The notes: generated by a model from the letters alone, not told the origin. A stretch of DNA of 64,000 bases from Chitinibacter tainanensis DSM 15459 (GCF_000429785.1 NZ_KE386953.1:334579-398578), one strand, 5' to 3'; counted from the first letter of the stretch, positions 35,943 through 46,347 are shown. Program-made: numbers and translations.

Positions 35943-38231
35943 TTAAGCCACTGCAGCTTGTAGTTTCGGGTTTCTGGCCACATACCGGCCAGCCACAATC
36001 ACCACCGCCCATGCCAGCGCCACTACCGCTACCACCGGATACGATAGGCTCTGCCAATGGCTAAGCTGGTAATACAGCGTGGATACCGTGTAGGCCAAAA
36101 ATAAAGTCCAGCCCGCCGCAAAGGCCATCCAGCCCGTGCCTAATTCCACTTTCAACGCGCCCAGTGCCGCCAAGCAGGGCGTGTACAGCAAGATAAACAG
36201 CAGGAAGGCAAACGCCCCGCTACCGCCGGCGAATTTCTGCTGCATGCTGCCAAAGGTGGCGGTACTGGCTTTGAGTTCTTCCGCCGCGGCCGCTTGGTTG
36301 CTGACATCGCCAATACTGATGCCCAGTGGGTCGCTGAGCTTGTTGGCAATGTCCGCCAGATTGGCCGGGATGGTCGCCAGCGCCGCCGCGAGTTTTTCCA
36401 TCAGCTGTGGTTCGGGCTCATCACTGGCGCTGCTGGCCGGGGTGTAGAGGGTATTGAGCGTGCCCACCACGGCTTCTTTAGCCAGCACGCCGGTAAACAC
36501 GCCGACGGCCGCCTGCCAGTTATCTTCGGCAATCCCCAGTGGCGCAAACGCGGGCACCAGCTGCTGGCCAATCCGCGCCAGCACGGATTCTTCGGTATTT
36601 TCATGCCCGAAGGTGCCCTCGGTATTTACCGAATTCAGCAGCGACAGCACCATCACCATCGGCACAATCATTTTGCCGGCATTGAGCACGAAATCACGCA
36701 GCCGATCCCAAGCGCGGCGACATACCGTGGCCAAGGTTGGCCGATGATAGAGCGGCAATTCCATCACCAAAGGCGCGCCATCGCCTGGCAGCAGGCTTTT
36801 ACGCAGCAAAAACGCCGTGAGCACCGCAGCCACCAGCCCTGTGAGATAAAGGGCAAACACCACGCTTTGCCCATTGCGCGGGAAAAACGCCGCCGCAAAT
36901 AGCGCATACACCGGCAGGCGCGCGCCGCAAGACATAAACGGCGCCATCATCGCGGTCAGGATACGATCACGGCGGGTTTCCAGCGTACGGGTGGCCATAA
37001 TCGCCGGCACATTGCAGCCAAAACCAATCATCAGCGGCACAAATGATTTACCCGGCAAACCGAGCGAGCGCATGGCTCTATCCATGACAAAGGCCGCGCG
37101 AGACATATAGCCCGAATCTTCGAGTGCCGACAAAATCAAATACAGGCAGCCCACCACCGGGATAAAGGTCGCCACCGTCTGCACGCCCGCGCCCAAGCCC
37201 TTGGCCAGCATCACCACCAGCCATTGCGGCGCTTGCCAGTGGGTGAGCCAGTTGCCCAGCTCGTCGACAAAAATAGCGCCAAAGCTTTGATCGAAGAAAT
37301 CAATAAAGGCCGAACCGAGATGAATGGTGGCCAAAAACATCAAATACATAATGCCCAGAAAAATCGGCAAGCCCAACCAGCGATTGAGCACCCAGCGATC
37401 AATCTGCTCGGTCACATGCCGCGACACGCGGCCCTTATCGGTGCGCACCTGGGCGCAGAGCTGATTGGCAAAACGATAGCGTGCATCGGCAATCAGAATG
37501 TCGGCGTCTAAATCCAGCGCCGCCACAATCTGCTGCTGCCATTGCTGCACGCGTTTACGTAGTGAGGGACAAAGCGTTTCGGCCAGATGATCACCCTCGA
37601 GCAATTTCAGCGCGAGCCAAGCGGGGCTGAGATTTTGCGCGGTGTGGATCGGCGCCACTTCCTGCGTTAAGGCGGTGACCGCGGCGCTGATCTCGGCGGG
37701 TAAATCCAGTTGCATACCCGGCGCGCTGGCTTGCTGGGCAAAGATGGCTTGTTTGAGCTGCTCGATGCCGCGCTTACGGCTCGCCGAGATTGTCAGCACC
37801 GGGCAGCCAATCCGCTCGGCCAGCGCCGACGCATCAATCTCAATGCCCTGCGCTTCGGCCACATCCATCATATTCAGCACCAGCAGGGTGGGTACGCCCA
37901 GCTCGAGCAATTGCGTGGTGAGGTAGAGGTTACGCTCCAGATTACTGGCATCGACAATATTGACAATAAATCGCGCCGCACCAGACAGAATGTAATCGCG
38001 GGTCACTTGTTCGTCGGCCGAGCTATCCGGCGCCGCATTCAGCGAATACACGCCGGGTAAATCGACGACTTCCACCTGCTGCGGGCCTTGGCGCAGCTGG
38101 CCGCTTTTGCGCTCGACAGTCACACCGGGCCAATTGCCGACTTGCTGCCGGCTGCCGGTCAAGGCATTAAACAGCGTGGTTTTCCCGCAGTTCGGGTTGC
38201 CCAAGAGCGCAATGGTAAATGGGGTGCTCAT
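35943..38231 (-). CDS. feoB: Ferrous iron transport protein B
   Basis: 762 aa inner-membrane Fe2+ transporter. The cytosolic G domain has G1 GNPNCGKTT (11-19) and G3 DLPGVYSL (57-64), followed by the NMMD G4. The helical spacer and two Gate domains follow, with CGARLPVY and the SARGATE-like region. ATGA overlap with feoA. The C-terminus is followed by feoC. Confidence 0.97.
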   Translation of the reverse strand: MSTPFTIALLGNPNCGKTTLFNALTGSRQQVGNWPGVTVERKSGQLRQGPQQVEVVDLPGVYSLNAAPDSSADEQVTRDYILSGAARFIVNIVDASNLERNLYLTTQLLELGVPTLLVLNMMDVAEAQGIEIDASALAERIGCPVLTISASRKRGIEQLKQAIFAQQASAPGMQLDLPAEISAAVTALTQEVAPIHTAQNLSPAWLALKLLEGDHLAETLCPSLRKRVQQWQQQIVAALDLDADILIADARYRFANQLCAQVRTDKGRVSRHVTEQIDRWVLNRWLGLPIFLGIMYLMFLATIHLGSAFIDFFDQSFGAIFVDELGNWLTHWQAPQWLVVMLAKGLGAGVQTVATFIPVVGCLYLILSALEDSGYMSRAAFVMDRAMRSLGLPGKSFVPLMIGFGCNVPAIMATRTLETRRDRILTAMMAPFMSCGARLPVYALFAAAFFPRNGQSVVFALYLTGLVAAVLTAFLLRKSLLPGDGAPLVMELPLYHRPTLATVCRRAWDRLRDFVLNAGKMIVPMVMVLSLLNSVNTEGTFGHENTEESVLARIGQQLVPAFAPLGIAEDNWQAAVGVFTGVLAKEAVVGTLNTLYTPASSASDEPEPQLMEKLAAALATIPANLADIANKLSDPLGISIGDVSNQAAAAEELKASTATFGSMQQKFAGGSGAFAFLLFILLYTPCLAALGALKVELGTGWMAFAAGWTLFLAYTVSTLYYQLSHWQSLSYPVVAVVALAWAVVIVAGRYVARNPKLQAAVA

Positions 38232-38467
38232 GCCGCAACCTCCAGCAAGGCCACGGTGAGCATGGCGGCTTCATGCTTACGCAGAGTGAGCGTATAGCCG
38301 CGGATGATGATTTCGTAAGGATCGCCCAAAGGCGCCACCCGCACCACCTTAAACGCGGCGCCCGGCGTGACCCCCATGGCCAATAAGCGTTGCCGGTAAC
38401 TGCGATTGCCGGGGGCAAAACCGGCGATGGTGCCGGCTTGACCGGCGCTGAGCTGAGCCAATTGCAT
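38228..38467 (-). CDS. feoA: Ferrous iron transport protein A
   Basis: 79 aa SH3-like cytosolic partner of FeoB (RLLAMGVTPGAAFKVVRVAPLGDPYEIIIRGYTLTLRKHEA). The start at 38467 has AAGGA about six bases upstream; a frame to 38500 adds residues outside the family. First gene of feoABC, with Fur-like boxes upstream. Confidence 0.94.
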   Translation of the reverse strand: MQLAQLSAGQAGTIAGFAPGNRSYRQRLLAMGVTPGAAFKVVRVAPLGDPYEIIIRGYTLTLRKHEAAMLTVALLEVAA

Positions 38468-38514
38468 GGCAGATCCTTTCTGATACAGGGCAGCATTCAC
38501 TATAGGGTATGAAT

Positions 38515-38554
38515 GGTAATGAGAATTTGCCGCACATCAAGAAGAAATGAGAAT
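38515..38554 (-). promoter_or_regulatory. Fur-box-like repeats upstream of feoA
   Basis: GGTAATGAGAAT (38515-38526) matches 10 of 12 positions of GATAATGATAAT; a second GAAATGAGAAT lies at 38544-38554. They sit 48-87 bp before the feoA start, consistent with iron repression. Confidence 0.6.
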
Positions 38555-38733
38555 GGTTAACAATCTTTAACGCAATGCGGCCCGCGCGAAACGCGAGCGA
38601 AAAAACAGAACTGCTGCGCTACAGCCCCAGCACGGGGCGTAGTTCAAGGGGCCGGATTTCAATCGCACAGGCTCGCCGCTCGGCCTAGCACGGTGCTCCG
38701 CGTGCTGGTCTGCTCAACGCGTAGCGCTCGGGC

Positions 38734-39672
38734 TTAATGGCCCCAGTCGATCCACGGCTGAAACACCAGCACTGGCGGCCGGGCTTGCGGCTGGCCCGGG
38801 CGAGCCTGCTGCAGTAATTCATACAAGCGAGGTTTGTTTTGCGGTACCAACATCAAGGCATTCTGTCCGCGCTGATCTTCCTGCAGCACATCAGCCCCGG
38901 CTTGCAATAAGCGCAATACGACAGCTTCATGGCCATTAGCCGCGGCCTGATGCAAGGCCGTACGCCCGTCATGCTTACACAACGCCACTTCAGCGCCAAA
39001 ATCGAGCAAGACCTCCACCACTGGCAAATACCCGGCGGCAGCGGCCAGCAAGAGCGGGCGCGATAAGCGCCGGCTCGGCGGATCTACCTCGGCCCCGGCG
39101 GCGAGCAAAGCTCGCGCCACTTCGGCATGGCCCTGCATGGCCGCGAGATGCAAAGCCTGATAGCCATCGGCATCGGTTTCACCAAGCCCGAGGCCTTGCT
39201 GGATATCGAGTAAACGCTCCACTTCGGTTAGCCGGCCCATGAAGCTGGCCTGCATCAGCGGGCTCCAGCGCACTAAATCCTGCTCTTGCGGCATGACAGT
39301 GGCCGGGCCATCGTGATAGATCGTAGGGGTATATGCCGCGACTGCCTTCATATGCTGACGTTGACGCAAATACCCATCAGCATAGGTTTGCGTATTAGCT
39401 TGCTCACGCTCGCTGGCCCATAAAGCCTGCTGTTTGGCGCATAAATCGGCATACACAATCGAAATGCGCATCAGCTCCTGCGCCGCCGCGGCGGATAAGG
39501 GTGTGGCGGTATGTTGATCGGCAGTGAGAAAAGCCAGCAGCTCATCACCCAGCGTTTCCTTACCCCAGCGCTGCACAATCCGCGCCACCAAGGTGGGCTG
39601 TTCTTGCTGCAGGCGCACAGGAACCAGTTCGGGATAACCAAGTTGGTGCAATAGCTGGGCAAGATCAGACAT
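38734..39672 (-). CDS. Ankyrin repeat protein
   Basis: 312 aa. The C-terminal half carries about four ankyrin repeats (DADGYQALHLAAMQGHAEVA, HDGRTALHQAAANGHEAVV and others, residues ~160-290). The N-terminal ~130 residues are helical with no recognised domain. No signal peptide, so cytosolic and probably a protein-binding scaffold. An exact 49 bp site lies inside the coding region at 39327-39375. Confidence 0.85.
   Translation of the reverse strand: MSDLAQLLHQLGYPELVPVRLQQEQPTLVARIVQRWGKETLGDELLAFLTADQHTATPLSAAAAQELMRISIVYADLCAKQQALWASEREQANTQTYADGYLRQRQHMKAVAAYTPTIYHDGPATVMPQEQDLVRWSPLMQASFMGRLTEVERLLDIQQGLGLGETDADGYQALHLAAMQGHAEVARALLAAGAEVDPPSRRLSRPLLLAAAAGYLPVVEVLLDFGAEVALCKHDGRTALHQAAANGHEAVVLRLLQAGADVLQEDQRGQNALMLVPQNKPRLYELLQQARPGQPQARPPVLVFQPWIDWGH
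39327..39375. repeat. GGGTAT-N37-ATACCC site, 49 bp, inside ankyrin gene
   Basis: Exact ends at 39327-39332 and 39370-39375, within the region before the ankyrin repeats. Confidence 0.8.
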
Positions 39673-39817
39673 ACGCGGGGCTCACGGAAAATTCAATGAG
39701 ACCAGCATATCGCCGCCCAGCCCTCGCGCGCGTGGCAGCAATACCACAGTGGCATGGTAGTTTTACCGCGCGGTTTGCATGCGCGCAGGCAGGTGATTAA
39801 CGGAGTTGGACTCGCGT

Positions 39818-40036
39818 TTAGCCGCGCTGATCGCGCGCCAGCCACGGTGGCGGCAAGCCACGGGCGGCCCAGTTGGCCTCTAGGCGCTGCCAGATGGCTT
39901 CTTTCTCATCGGCGGGCAAAGCCACCCACATCGCCACTTCGCGCACGGTGCGCCCGCAGCCGCGGCAGACTTCATCGCCCAAGGCAGTTGAACACACCGC
40001 AATACACGGCGAATCAGGGCGGTAGTTTTGGCTCAT
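39818..40036 (-). CDS. DUF1289 family protein
   Basis: 72 aa with the cysteine motif SPCIAVCSTALGDEVCRGCGRT then REVAMW, diagnostic of DUF1289. Four cysteines suggest metal or Fe-S binding. The start at 40036 (MSQNYRP) fits. Divergent from the phosphatase gene. Confidence 0.85.
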   Translation of the reverse strand: MSQNYRPDSPCIAVCSTALGDEVCRGCGRTVREVAMWVALPADEKEAIWQRLEANWAARGLPPPWLARDQRG

Positions 40037-40154
40037 GCAGGTTTTTCCAGTTCGGTAGGTCATTGATCCGTCGTCATATTTCCTTCATGCCGCGGTCGCA
40101 CATTTGTCATTTTGGCTGTGCATGATCATTTTACACCGATCACGGAGTGCATTA

Positions 40155-40985
40155 ATGGCGAATGAATTACGCTTTCGCAGTATCTGGATTTCGGACGTCC
40201 ACCTCGGCACTTCGGGCTGCCAAGCCGAGTATTTGCTGGACTTTCTCAAGCACACCGAATGCGATCACCTGTACTTGGTCGGCGATATCATCGACGGCTG
40301 GGCGCTGCAGCGCAGCTGGTACTGGCATCAGAGCCACAACGATGTCATCCAGAAAGTGTTGCGTAAAGCCCGCAAAGGCACGCAAGTCACGTTCATTCCC
40401 GGCAATCACGATGAAGCCGCTCGTCAGTTTATTGGCCTGATGTTTGGCGAGATCAAGATCGAAGACGAAGTGATCCACACCGCCGCCAATGGCAAACGCT
40501 ATCTGGTCCTGCACGGTGATCAATTCGATGCCGTGGTGCAATGTGCCAAGTGGCTCGCGATTGTCGGCGATCGCGCCTATGGCATCACGCTTAAGCTCAA
40601 TCAATGGTTTAACCGTCTGCGCGCCAAGCTGGGCCTTGGGTATTGGTCCTTGTCGCAATACCTGAAGCACAAGGTGAAAAAAGCGGTGAATTTCGTCAAT
40701 GATTTTGAAGAAGCCGTAGCCGCCGAGGCCAAAAACCGCGGGCTGGATGGCGTGATCTGTGGCCACATCCATAAAGCCGAAATGCGCGATATCAACGGCA
40801 TTTTGTACTGTAACGACGGCGATTGGGTCGAAAGCCTAACCGCCCTAGTTGAACTACCTTCTGGCGAACTTAAGGTCATTACCTGGCAAAAAATGTATGC
40901 CGAACAGACCGAACAGCTACGCGCCCTGTTTCCTACCCCTGCTCTGACCCCTGCCATTTCACTTAATCGAGGTACAAACGCATGA
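40155..40985 (+). CDS. LpxH-like metallophosphatase
   Basis: 276 aa calcineurin-type phosphoesterase. Metal-site motifs are SDVHLG (13-18), GDIIDG (43-48), GNHDE (83-87), a later HGD, and GHIHKAE. It resembles UDP-2,3-diacylglucosamine hydrolase LpxH and its paralogues. Because it is translationally coupled (ATGA) to a GT4 glycosyltransferase, it may act in glycolipid or envelope synthesis rather than being the lipid A enzyme. GGAG seven bases before the ATG. Confidence 0.87.
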   Translation: MANELRFRSIWISDVHLGTSGCQAEYLLDFLKHTECDHLYLVGDIIDGWALQRSWYWHQSHNDVIQKVLRKARKGTQVTFIPGNHDEAARQFIGLMFGEIKIEDEVIHTAANGKRYLVLHGDQFDAVVQCAKWLAIVGDRAYGITLKLNQWFNRLRAKLGLGYWSLSQYLKHKVKKAVNFVNDFEEAVAAEAKNRGLDGVICGHIHKAEMRDINGILYCNDGDWVESLTALVELPSGELKVITWQKMYAEQTEQLRALFPTPALTPAISLNRGTNA

Positions 40986-42040
40986 AAATCATGATCGTGA
41001 CCGATGCCTGGGAGCCGCAAGTTAATGGCGTGGTTCGCACCCTCAAGCAAACTCGGGCCGAACTGCAAAAGATGGGCCACACTGTGGACCTACTCACGCC
41101 GCTGGAATTCAAAACCATCCCTTGCCCAACTTACCCAGACATTCGCCTGTCGATTTTCCCGGGCAGCAAGGTCAATCAGCGCCTGCGCGAATTTGCGCCT
41201 GATGCGATTCACATCGCTACCGAAGGCCCACTGGGCCTGGCGGCGCGCAAGTACTGTCTGAAAAATAAACTGCCGTACACCACTGCCTATCACTCGCGCT
41301 TTCCTGAGTATGTGCAGCTGCGTTTTGGCATTCCGCTGGCGTGGACTTACGCCTGGCTTGGCCGCTTTCACAATTCGGCACAGGCTGTGATGGCGCCGAC
41401 CCGGGTTGTGGTCGAAGATCTGGAAGCGCGCGGGATTAAAAACGTGGTGCTGTGGTCACGCGGTGTGGATCTGGAGATCTTCAAACCGGGCCGCCGCGAC
41501 AAGCTGGCGTCACGCGCACCGATTTTTGTCTATGTCGGCCGGGTGGCGGTCGAGAAAAACGTGCAGGCCTTCCTTGAGCTGGATCTGCCCGGCAGTAAAT
41601 GGGTGGTGGGCGATGGTCCGGCAGCCGCGGGCCTGAAAGCTCAATACGGCAATATGCCGAATGTGCACTGGCTGGGCGTGCTCAATCAAGCCGAACTGGC
41701 CGAGGTGTATAGCAGCGCCGATGTGTTTGTGTTCCCGAGCAAAACCGATACCTTTGGCTTGGTGCTGCTCGAAGCCATGGCCTGCGGCTGCCCGGTGGCC
41801 GCATATCCTGTTACCGGCCCGATTGATGTAATTGGCGCCGACGGCCCCGGCTCGCTGCACGAAGATTTGCGCGAGGCCTGCATTGGCGCGCTGAAGCTGG
41901 ATCGCGCCGAAGTACGCCGCTTTGCCGAGCGCTACTCGTGGGCCGCCGCAAGCCGCCAATTCCTCTCGCACCTGCATCCGTTTACCCAGACGGCGCAGCA
42001 AGAGCTGGAGCTGATCGAGCAAGGCGCGGGCGGCGAATAA
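40982..42040 (+). CDS. GT4-family glycosyltransferase
   Basis: 352 aa cytosolic/peripheral enzyme. The N-terminal domain starts MKIMIVTDAWEPQVNGVVRT, a signature of alpha-mannosyltransferase-like GT4 enzymes. The donor-binding domain has VYVGRVAVEKN and FPSKTDTFGLVLLEAMACG with the EX7E-type Glu. Overlaps the phosphatase stop by 4 bp. The product is unknown; membrane glycolipid synthesis is likely from relatives. Confidence 0.87.
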   Translation: MKIMIVTDAWEPQVNGVVRTLKQTRAELQKMGHTVDLLTPLEFKTIPCPTYPDIRLSIFPGSKVNQRLREFAPDAIHIATEGPLGLAARKYCLKNKLPYTTAYHSRFPEYVQLRFGIPLAWTYAWLGRFHNSAQAVMAPTRVVVEDLEARGIKNVVLWSRGVDLEIFKPGRRDKLASRAPIFVYVGRVAVEKNVQAFLELDLPGSKWVVGDGPAAAGLKAQYGNMPNVHWLGVLNQAELAEVYSSADVFVFPSKTDTFGLVLLEAMACGCPVAAYPVTGPIDVIGADGPGSLHEDLREACIGALKLDRAEVRRFAERYSWAAASRQFLSHLHPFTQTAQQELELIEQGAGGE

Positions 42041-42068
42041 GACGCCAACACCGCATGTGCACCCAAAC

Positions 42069-42094
42069 AAAAACCCGGCCTAGGCCGGGTTTTT
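42069..42094. terminator. Bidirectional terminator
   Basis: 12 bp stem AAAAACCCGGCC/GGCCGGGTTTTT between convergent genes (glycosyltransferase and chemoreceptor). Confidence 0.88.
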
Positions 42095-42122
42095 AAATGC
42101 TGCCGAGATGATATACGTCACA

Positions 42123-42171
42123 GGGTATCTGCAGCCAAGACAATACAATCAAGTCTTGGCTAGATATACCC
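42123..42171. repeat. GGGTAT-N37-ATACCC site, 49 bp
   Basis: Exact ends at 42123-42128 and 42166-42171. Abuts the stop codon of the chemoreceptor gene. Contains an inner hairpin around CCAAGAC/GTCTTGG. Confidence 0.85.
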
Positions 42172-44499
42172 CTAGAAGCGATTAATCCGCGCTACATCCG
42201 CAAAGCGACGGGCTGCTTCTTGGGCGGTCATATTGTCATTGCGCCAGAAGGTGTGCACCACCTCAAACCAGCCCATCCGCACATCATCCTGCACCGCCAT
42301 ATTGTGCGCCCATGATGGCACCAACACGCCTTTGTGCGCCGCATCGGCAAATTCGCGCGCCGACTGGCGAGCGTAATCATCGTAACGTGCCAGATCCACA
42401 TCCGTACGCGCCGGGATATTACCTTTGTACAGGTTGAATACTTCCTGCCCTTCACGGCTCATCAACAGGCTCACAAAATCTTGCTGCGCAGCGATGGCTT
42501 TTGGCTCTTTCAGGCGGAACATGGTGAGCGTATCGGCGGCAAAGCTGTATTCACCATTCAGGGTAGGCGATGGAATGCACAGATAATCCACGCCCTGTTC
42601 TTTGCCGGCCTGCACAAATTCACCCTTGGCCCAATCCCCCTGAATAATCAGCGCGGCACGGCCATTCACCACATCGGCGGTGGCCAGATTCCAATCGCGG
42701 CCGGCGCTATCTGGCGTGCAATACGGCTTCATCCGGCGCAGGGTTTCTAGCGCTTTGAGCATGGCCGGGCCAGTTAAGGCGCTTTGATCCAGCTGGCTAA
42801 AGGCCTTCACATAAAAATCAGCCCCGCCCTGGCCCAAGGCCAAGGCTTCAAAAATGGTAGCCACTTGCCAATGCTGATCGCCCAACGCCAGCATCGGGAT
42901 ATTGGCCTGCGCAAACCGCTCGGCCACGGTGAAAAAATCATCCCAGGTTTTGGGCACATTCATGCCCATGCGTTTGAATAGCGCGGCGTTAATCCACATC
43001 ATATTCACCCGCGCCACCCCCAGCGGCACCGCGACATACTTACCATCGGCCTGCATCATCCGATCAAGCACCGCCGGCAACAGCTCGGACCAGCGCTCGC
43101 GGCGGGCGATTTCAGTGAGATCGGCCAGTACACCGTCTTTGGCCCAGTTCTGGATTTTGACCCCACCAATCGCCGCGGCGGTCGGCGGATTACCGCCAGC
43201 CACCCGCTGCTTGAGCGAGCCCATCGGGTTATCACCACCGATTTGTGCATCCACCCAGTGGTGATCGCGCTGATTGAGCAACTCTTTAATCGCCGATACG
43301 GCTTTGGCCTCACTCGAAGCCTGCCACCAGTGCAAGACCTCGATATCGGCCAAACGATAGCTACCCACGATTTCCAGCAAGCGCTTGGCGCGGTCATCCA
43401 GCGACAGAATCGTTTTACTTGCTTGCTGCAAGGCCGAATCGGTGGCCATGGTCATCACATTAATTTGCTCGGCCGAAGTCGCCATCGACACCGCCGCGGA
43501 TGATTGCTCGGTGGTCGAATCAGCAATCTGGCGCACCAAGCTCACCACATGATCCATGCGCTGGCGAATATCCAGCATGTGCGAGCGCGCATCATCGGCC
43601 AGCGTCACGCTTTGACCAACTTGTTTGGAGGTGACGGCCATATTGCTGACGGCGCGGTCGGTTTCCAGCCCCACCGATTCAATTTTGCGCGCGATTTCGA
43701 TCGTGGCCTGACTGGTGCGCTCGGCCAGTTTACGGACTTCATCGGCCACCACCGCAAAACCGCGGCCTTGCTCGCCGGCACGCGCGGCCTCAATGGCGGC
43801 ATTCAGCGCCAGCAGATTGGTTTGATCGGCAATATCTTTAATCACGCCGATAATGCCGCTGATCTCGATCGAACGCTCGCCCAGGCCATCCATGGTCGTA
43901 CCCAAAGCCACCATGGCATTCGATACCTTGCCAACTTCTTCCGACACCCGTTGCACCGATTCAGCGCTTTCGGTAGAGATATGCTGGGTTTCGGTGGCGA
44001 CCGCATCCATATCTCGGGCGCTATCGGCAATGTGGTTGATACTGACGGTGATTTGCTCCACCGTGGCGGCGGAAGACGCGGCAAAATCCGATTGGCTACG
44101 CGTGTCTTTGGCCATTTGCGCGGTCACAGCGCTTAATTCATGCAGGCTGATCGCCAGCCCTTCCATTTCGCGCTGCACATCGCGCAATACGCGTTGAAAC
44201 TTGGCCACAAACTGATTGTAGGCCTCGGCCATTTCGCCGACTTCCCCCGGAAACACTGGCAAGCGCTGGGTGAGATCACCATGTGCGCCCGCCTGCTGGC
44301 GAATCGCATCGCGCAGTTCCTGCAGCTGCCCCAGATTTCGCCGGGTGGCAAACCATAGCCCACCCAAGAGCGCGGCCAAGCCCACGAGGCCAATCAGCCA
44401 CAAGGTGCCTTGTTGAGTCTCAAGTAGCAGGCTCATCGCCAGCAGGCTCACAAAATACACCCCGCCAGCCAGCATCAGGATCAGAGTACGAATCGGCAT
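42172..44499 (-). CDS. Chemoreceptor fused to a C-terminal solute-binding domain
   Basis: 775 aa. Two close membrane helices (about 6-26 and 32-51) are separated by only ~6 residues, so there is no periplasmic sensor domain. A HAMP-like segment (52-105) and an MCP signalling hairpin follow, whose tip region [20 protein letters not shown] begins at 222. Residues ~385-775 form a family-1 extracellular-type solute-binding domain ([52 protein letters not shown]). No signal peptide precedes this domain, so by topology it lies in the cytoplasm. It could sense an internal sugar and signal to CheA. The start at 44499 is chosen over a longer frame to 44562 because TM1 begins right after it. Confidence 0.88.
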   Translation of the reverse strand: MPIRTLILMLAGGVYFVSLLAMSLLLETQQGTLWLIGLVGLAALLGGLWFATRRNLGQLQELRDAIRQQAGAHGDLTQRLPVFPGEVGEMAEAYNQFVAKFQRVLRDVQREMEGLAISLHELSAVTAQMAKDTRSQSDFAASSAATVEQITVSINHIADSARDMDAVATETQHISTESAESVQRVSEEVGKVSNAMVALGTTMDGLGERSIEISGIIGVIKDIADQTNLLALNAAIEAARAGEQGRGFAVVADEVRKLAERTSQATIEIARKIESVGLETDRAVSNMAVTSKQVGQSVTLADDARSHMLDIRQRMDHVVSLVRQIADSTTEQSSAAVSMATSAEQINVMTMATDSALQQASKTILSLDDRAKRLLEIVGSYRLADIEVLHWWQASSEAKAVSAIKELLNQRDHHWVDAQIGGDNPMGSLKQRVAGGNPPTAAAIGGVKIQNWAKDGVLADLTEIARRERWSELLPAVLDRMMQADGKYVAVPLGVARVNMMWINAALFKRMGMNVPKTWDDFFTVAERFAQANIPMLALGDQHWQVATIFEALALGQGGADFYVKAFSQLDQSALTGPAMLKALETLRRMKPYCTPDSAGRDWNLATADVVNGRAALIIQGDWAKGEFVQAGKEQGVDYLCIPSPTLNGEYSFAADTLTMFRLKEPKAIAAQQDFVSLLMSREGQEVFNLYKGNIPARTDVDLARYDDYARQSAREFADAAHKGVLVPSWAHNMAVQDDVRMGWFEVVHTFWRNDNMTAQEAARRFADVARINRF

Positions 44500-44734
44500 A
44501 TTGTTATTTCCCAGGTCATTCGTTGGTTTTGCGCAGATACGGCGGCCAAGCCGCCAAGGCAAGAGAATAATCGATCTGGCAATTGGGGATCATCGCAAGT
44601 CGGCACTTAGCGTGGCAATTGTTGCGCCAATCCCGCAATGCAGCATGGGCCGCACGATTAATTATGGTTGAGGAATATTGAAAAGAAAGGCCGAGAGGCC
44701 ATTTGCTAGTAAGAAAAGACGACCGAGACCTGCC

Positions 44735-45547
44735 ATGCTGCAACTGCTCCGCCACCACTACCGCCAATGGTGGCTTAAACGCCACCCGATCGAGGATGCG
44801 CTATGGCAACCGCTCTCGACTATGCCGATTTTACGCGGGCTGGATGAAGGCGAGATGAAACGCCTGCGCGAGCTGGCGGCTTGGTTTTTGCGCACCAAAA
44901 CCATCACCCCGGTGGCGGGCATCGAGCTGTCCGACCCGATGCGGGTCATTCTGGCCATGCAAGCCTGTTTGCCGATCTTAAATCTGGGCTTTGATGCCTA
45001 TGACGACTGGCATGAAGTGATCATTTACCCCAGCCAATTTATTAGCCAGACCCGCGAGCGCGATCTCTCCGGCCTTGTGCACGAGGGTGAGCAGATTTTG
45101 GCTGGCCAAGCCCGCAGCGATGGGCCGGTGCTGCTGTCCTGGCATGATGTGATGGAAAGCCCATGGCTGGATGGCTTTAATGTGGTGATTCACGAGTTGG
45201 CGCACAAACTGGATATGCGCAATGGCTACCCCAATGGCGAGCCACCGCTGCATTACGGTATGAATCGCGATGACTGGAAAGCGGCGTTTCAAGCGGCTTA
45301 TCAGGATTTGCAATGGCGGGCCAATGCCGGCCACCCCAGCGAAATCGATCTGTACGCCGCCACCGATCCGGCCGAATGCTTTGCCGTCTTGAGCGAAATG
45401 TTTTTTGAATCGCCGCAGATTTTAAACACCAATTACCCGCAGGTTTACCAGCAATTGCAGCTCTTTTATCGGCAAGACCCCATCGCCCGCCTGAGTCGTG
45501 TACGCTATCGCCCCGTCTCTGATCTGGAAGCCTTTGCCGCCGTATGA
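44735..45547 (+). CDS. mtfA: Mlc titration factor A-like peptidase (M90)
   Basis: 270 aa cytosolic zinc metallopeptidase with HELAH (153-157) and a downstream Glu (ECFAVLSEMFFE). E. coli MtfA (265 aa) binds and inactivates the glucose repressor Mlc and has aminopeptidase activity. The start at 44735 is favoured by family length. Coupled to rsmJ by ATGA overlap. Confidence 0.92.
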   Translation: MLQLLRHHYRQWWLKRHPIEDALWQPLSTMPILRGLDEGEMKRLRELAAWFLRTKTITPVAGIELSDPMRVILAMQACLPILNLGFDAYDDWHEVIIYPSQFISQTRERDLSGLVHEGEQILAGQARSDGPVLLSWHDVMESPWLDGFNVVIHELAHKLDMRNGYPNGEPPLHYGMNRDDWKAAFQAAYQDLQWRANAGHPSEIDLYAATDPAECFAVLSEMFFESPQILNTNYPQVYQQLQLFYRQDPIARLSRVRYRPVSDLEAFAAV

Positions 45548-46347
45548 CCGACCTCACCTTAAGCGGCCTGCTCACCGCACACGCCCCGGCCGAACTCATT
45601 GCCGAAGCCCAAGCGCTGGGCCTGCCGCTGTGGACTGACATCCCTCCTGAGGCCAGCCATGTATTGTGCTGGCAGGAAGACAGCCTGCGCCTGCAAGCGG
45701 TGCATGAAAAAGCCCCGGTCTGGGTCGACCTGGTGGGCGGGGCGGCGGCGCATCGGCGGCAATTTGGCGGCGGCCGCGGCCAACCGGTGGCCAAGGCCGT
45801 GGGCATCAAAGGCGATTATCTGCCGCGCGTGCTCGATGCCACCGCCGGCTTGGGGCGGGATGCCTTTGTGTTGGCGAGTTTAGGCTGTCAGCTCACGCTC
45901 ATCGAACGTACCCCGGTGGCGTATCTGCTGCTAAAGGATGGCCTACGCCGCGCGGCGGCCGATACCCAGGTGGCCGAAATTGCCCAGCGCATGCAACTGC
46001 ATTTTGGTGATGCACGCAGCTGGCTTACCGAGCTGGCCGCGGGCAGCGGGCCATTGGCGGCGCAAAGCTTTGATGTGGTCTACCTCGACCCGATGTTTCC
46101 CGAGCCGGGCAAACGCGCCAAATCCAAAAAAGACATGGCCGCGTTTCAAACCCTGATTGGTGGCGACCCGGATGCCGACGCGCTGCTGGCCCCGGCGCGG
46201 CAGATTGCCCGCAAGCGGGTCACCGTGAAGCGTCCGCGCTTGGCGCCGGTGCTGGCTGGGGTGAAACCGGATTTTTGTCTGGATGGCGATAGCACCCGCT
46301 TTGACGGCTATTTACCCACTCGCCCGGCCGAGGCCGCGGCCGGCTAA
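45544..46347 (+). CDS. rsmJ: 16S rRNA m2G1516 methyltransferase
   Basis: 267 aa SAM-dependent methyltransferase. The SAM motif LDATAGLGRDAFVLASLG lies in the middle, and YLDPMFPEPGKRAKSKKDM is a family signature. It modifies G1516 of 16S rRNA. Overlaps mtfA by 4 bp. Confidence 0.94.
   Translation: MTDLTLSGLLTAHAPAELIAEAQALGLPLWTDIPPEASHVLCWQEDSLRLQAVHEKAPVWVDLVGGAAAHRRQFGGGRGQPVAKAVGIKGDYLPRVLDATAGLGRDAFVLASLGCQLTLIERTPVAYLLLKDGLRRAAADTQVAEIAQRMQLHFGDARSWLTELAAGSGPLAAQSFDVVYLDPMFPEPGKRAKSKKDMAAFQTLIGGDPDADALLAPARQIARKRVTVKRPRLAPVLAGVKPDFCLDGDSTRFDGYLPTRPAEAAAG

Noticed and set aside
38620..38700. tRNA-like stretch containing GGGCGTAGTTCAAGGGGC
   Set aside because: No T-arm GGTTCGAATCC-type sequence and no acceptor stem pairing could be found.
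45919..45967. GCGTAT-N37-ATACCC in rsmJ
   Set aside because: One mismatch in coding DNA; about one such near-hit is within chance given the number of ATACCC motifs.
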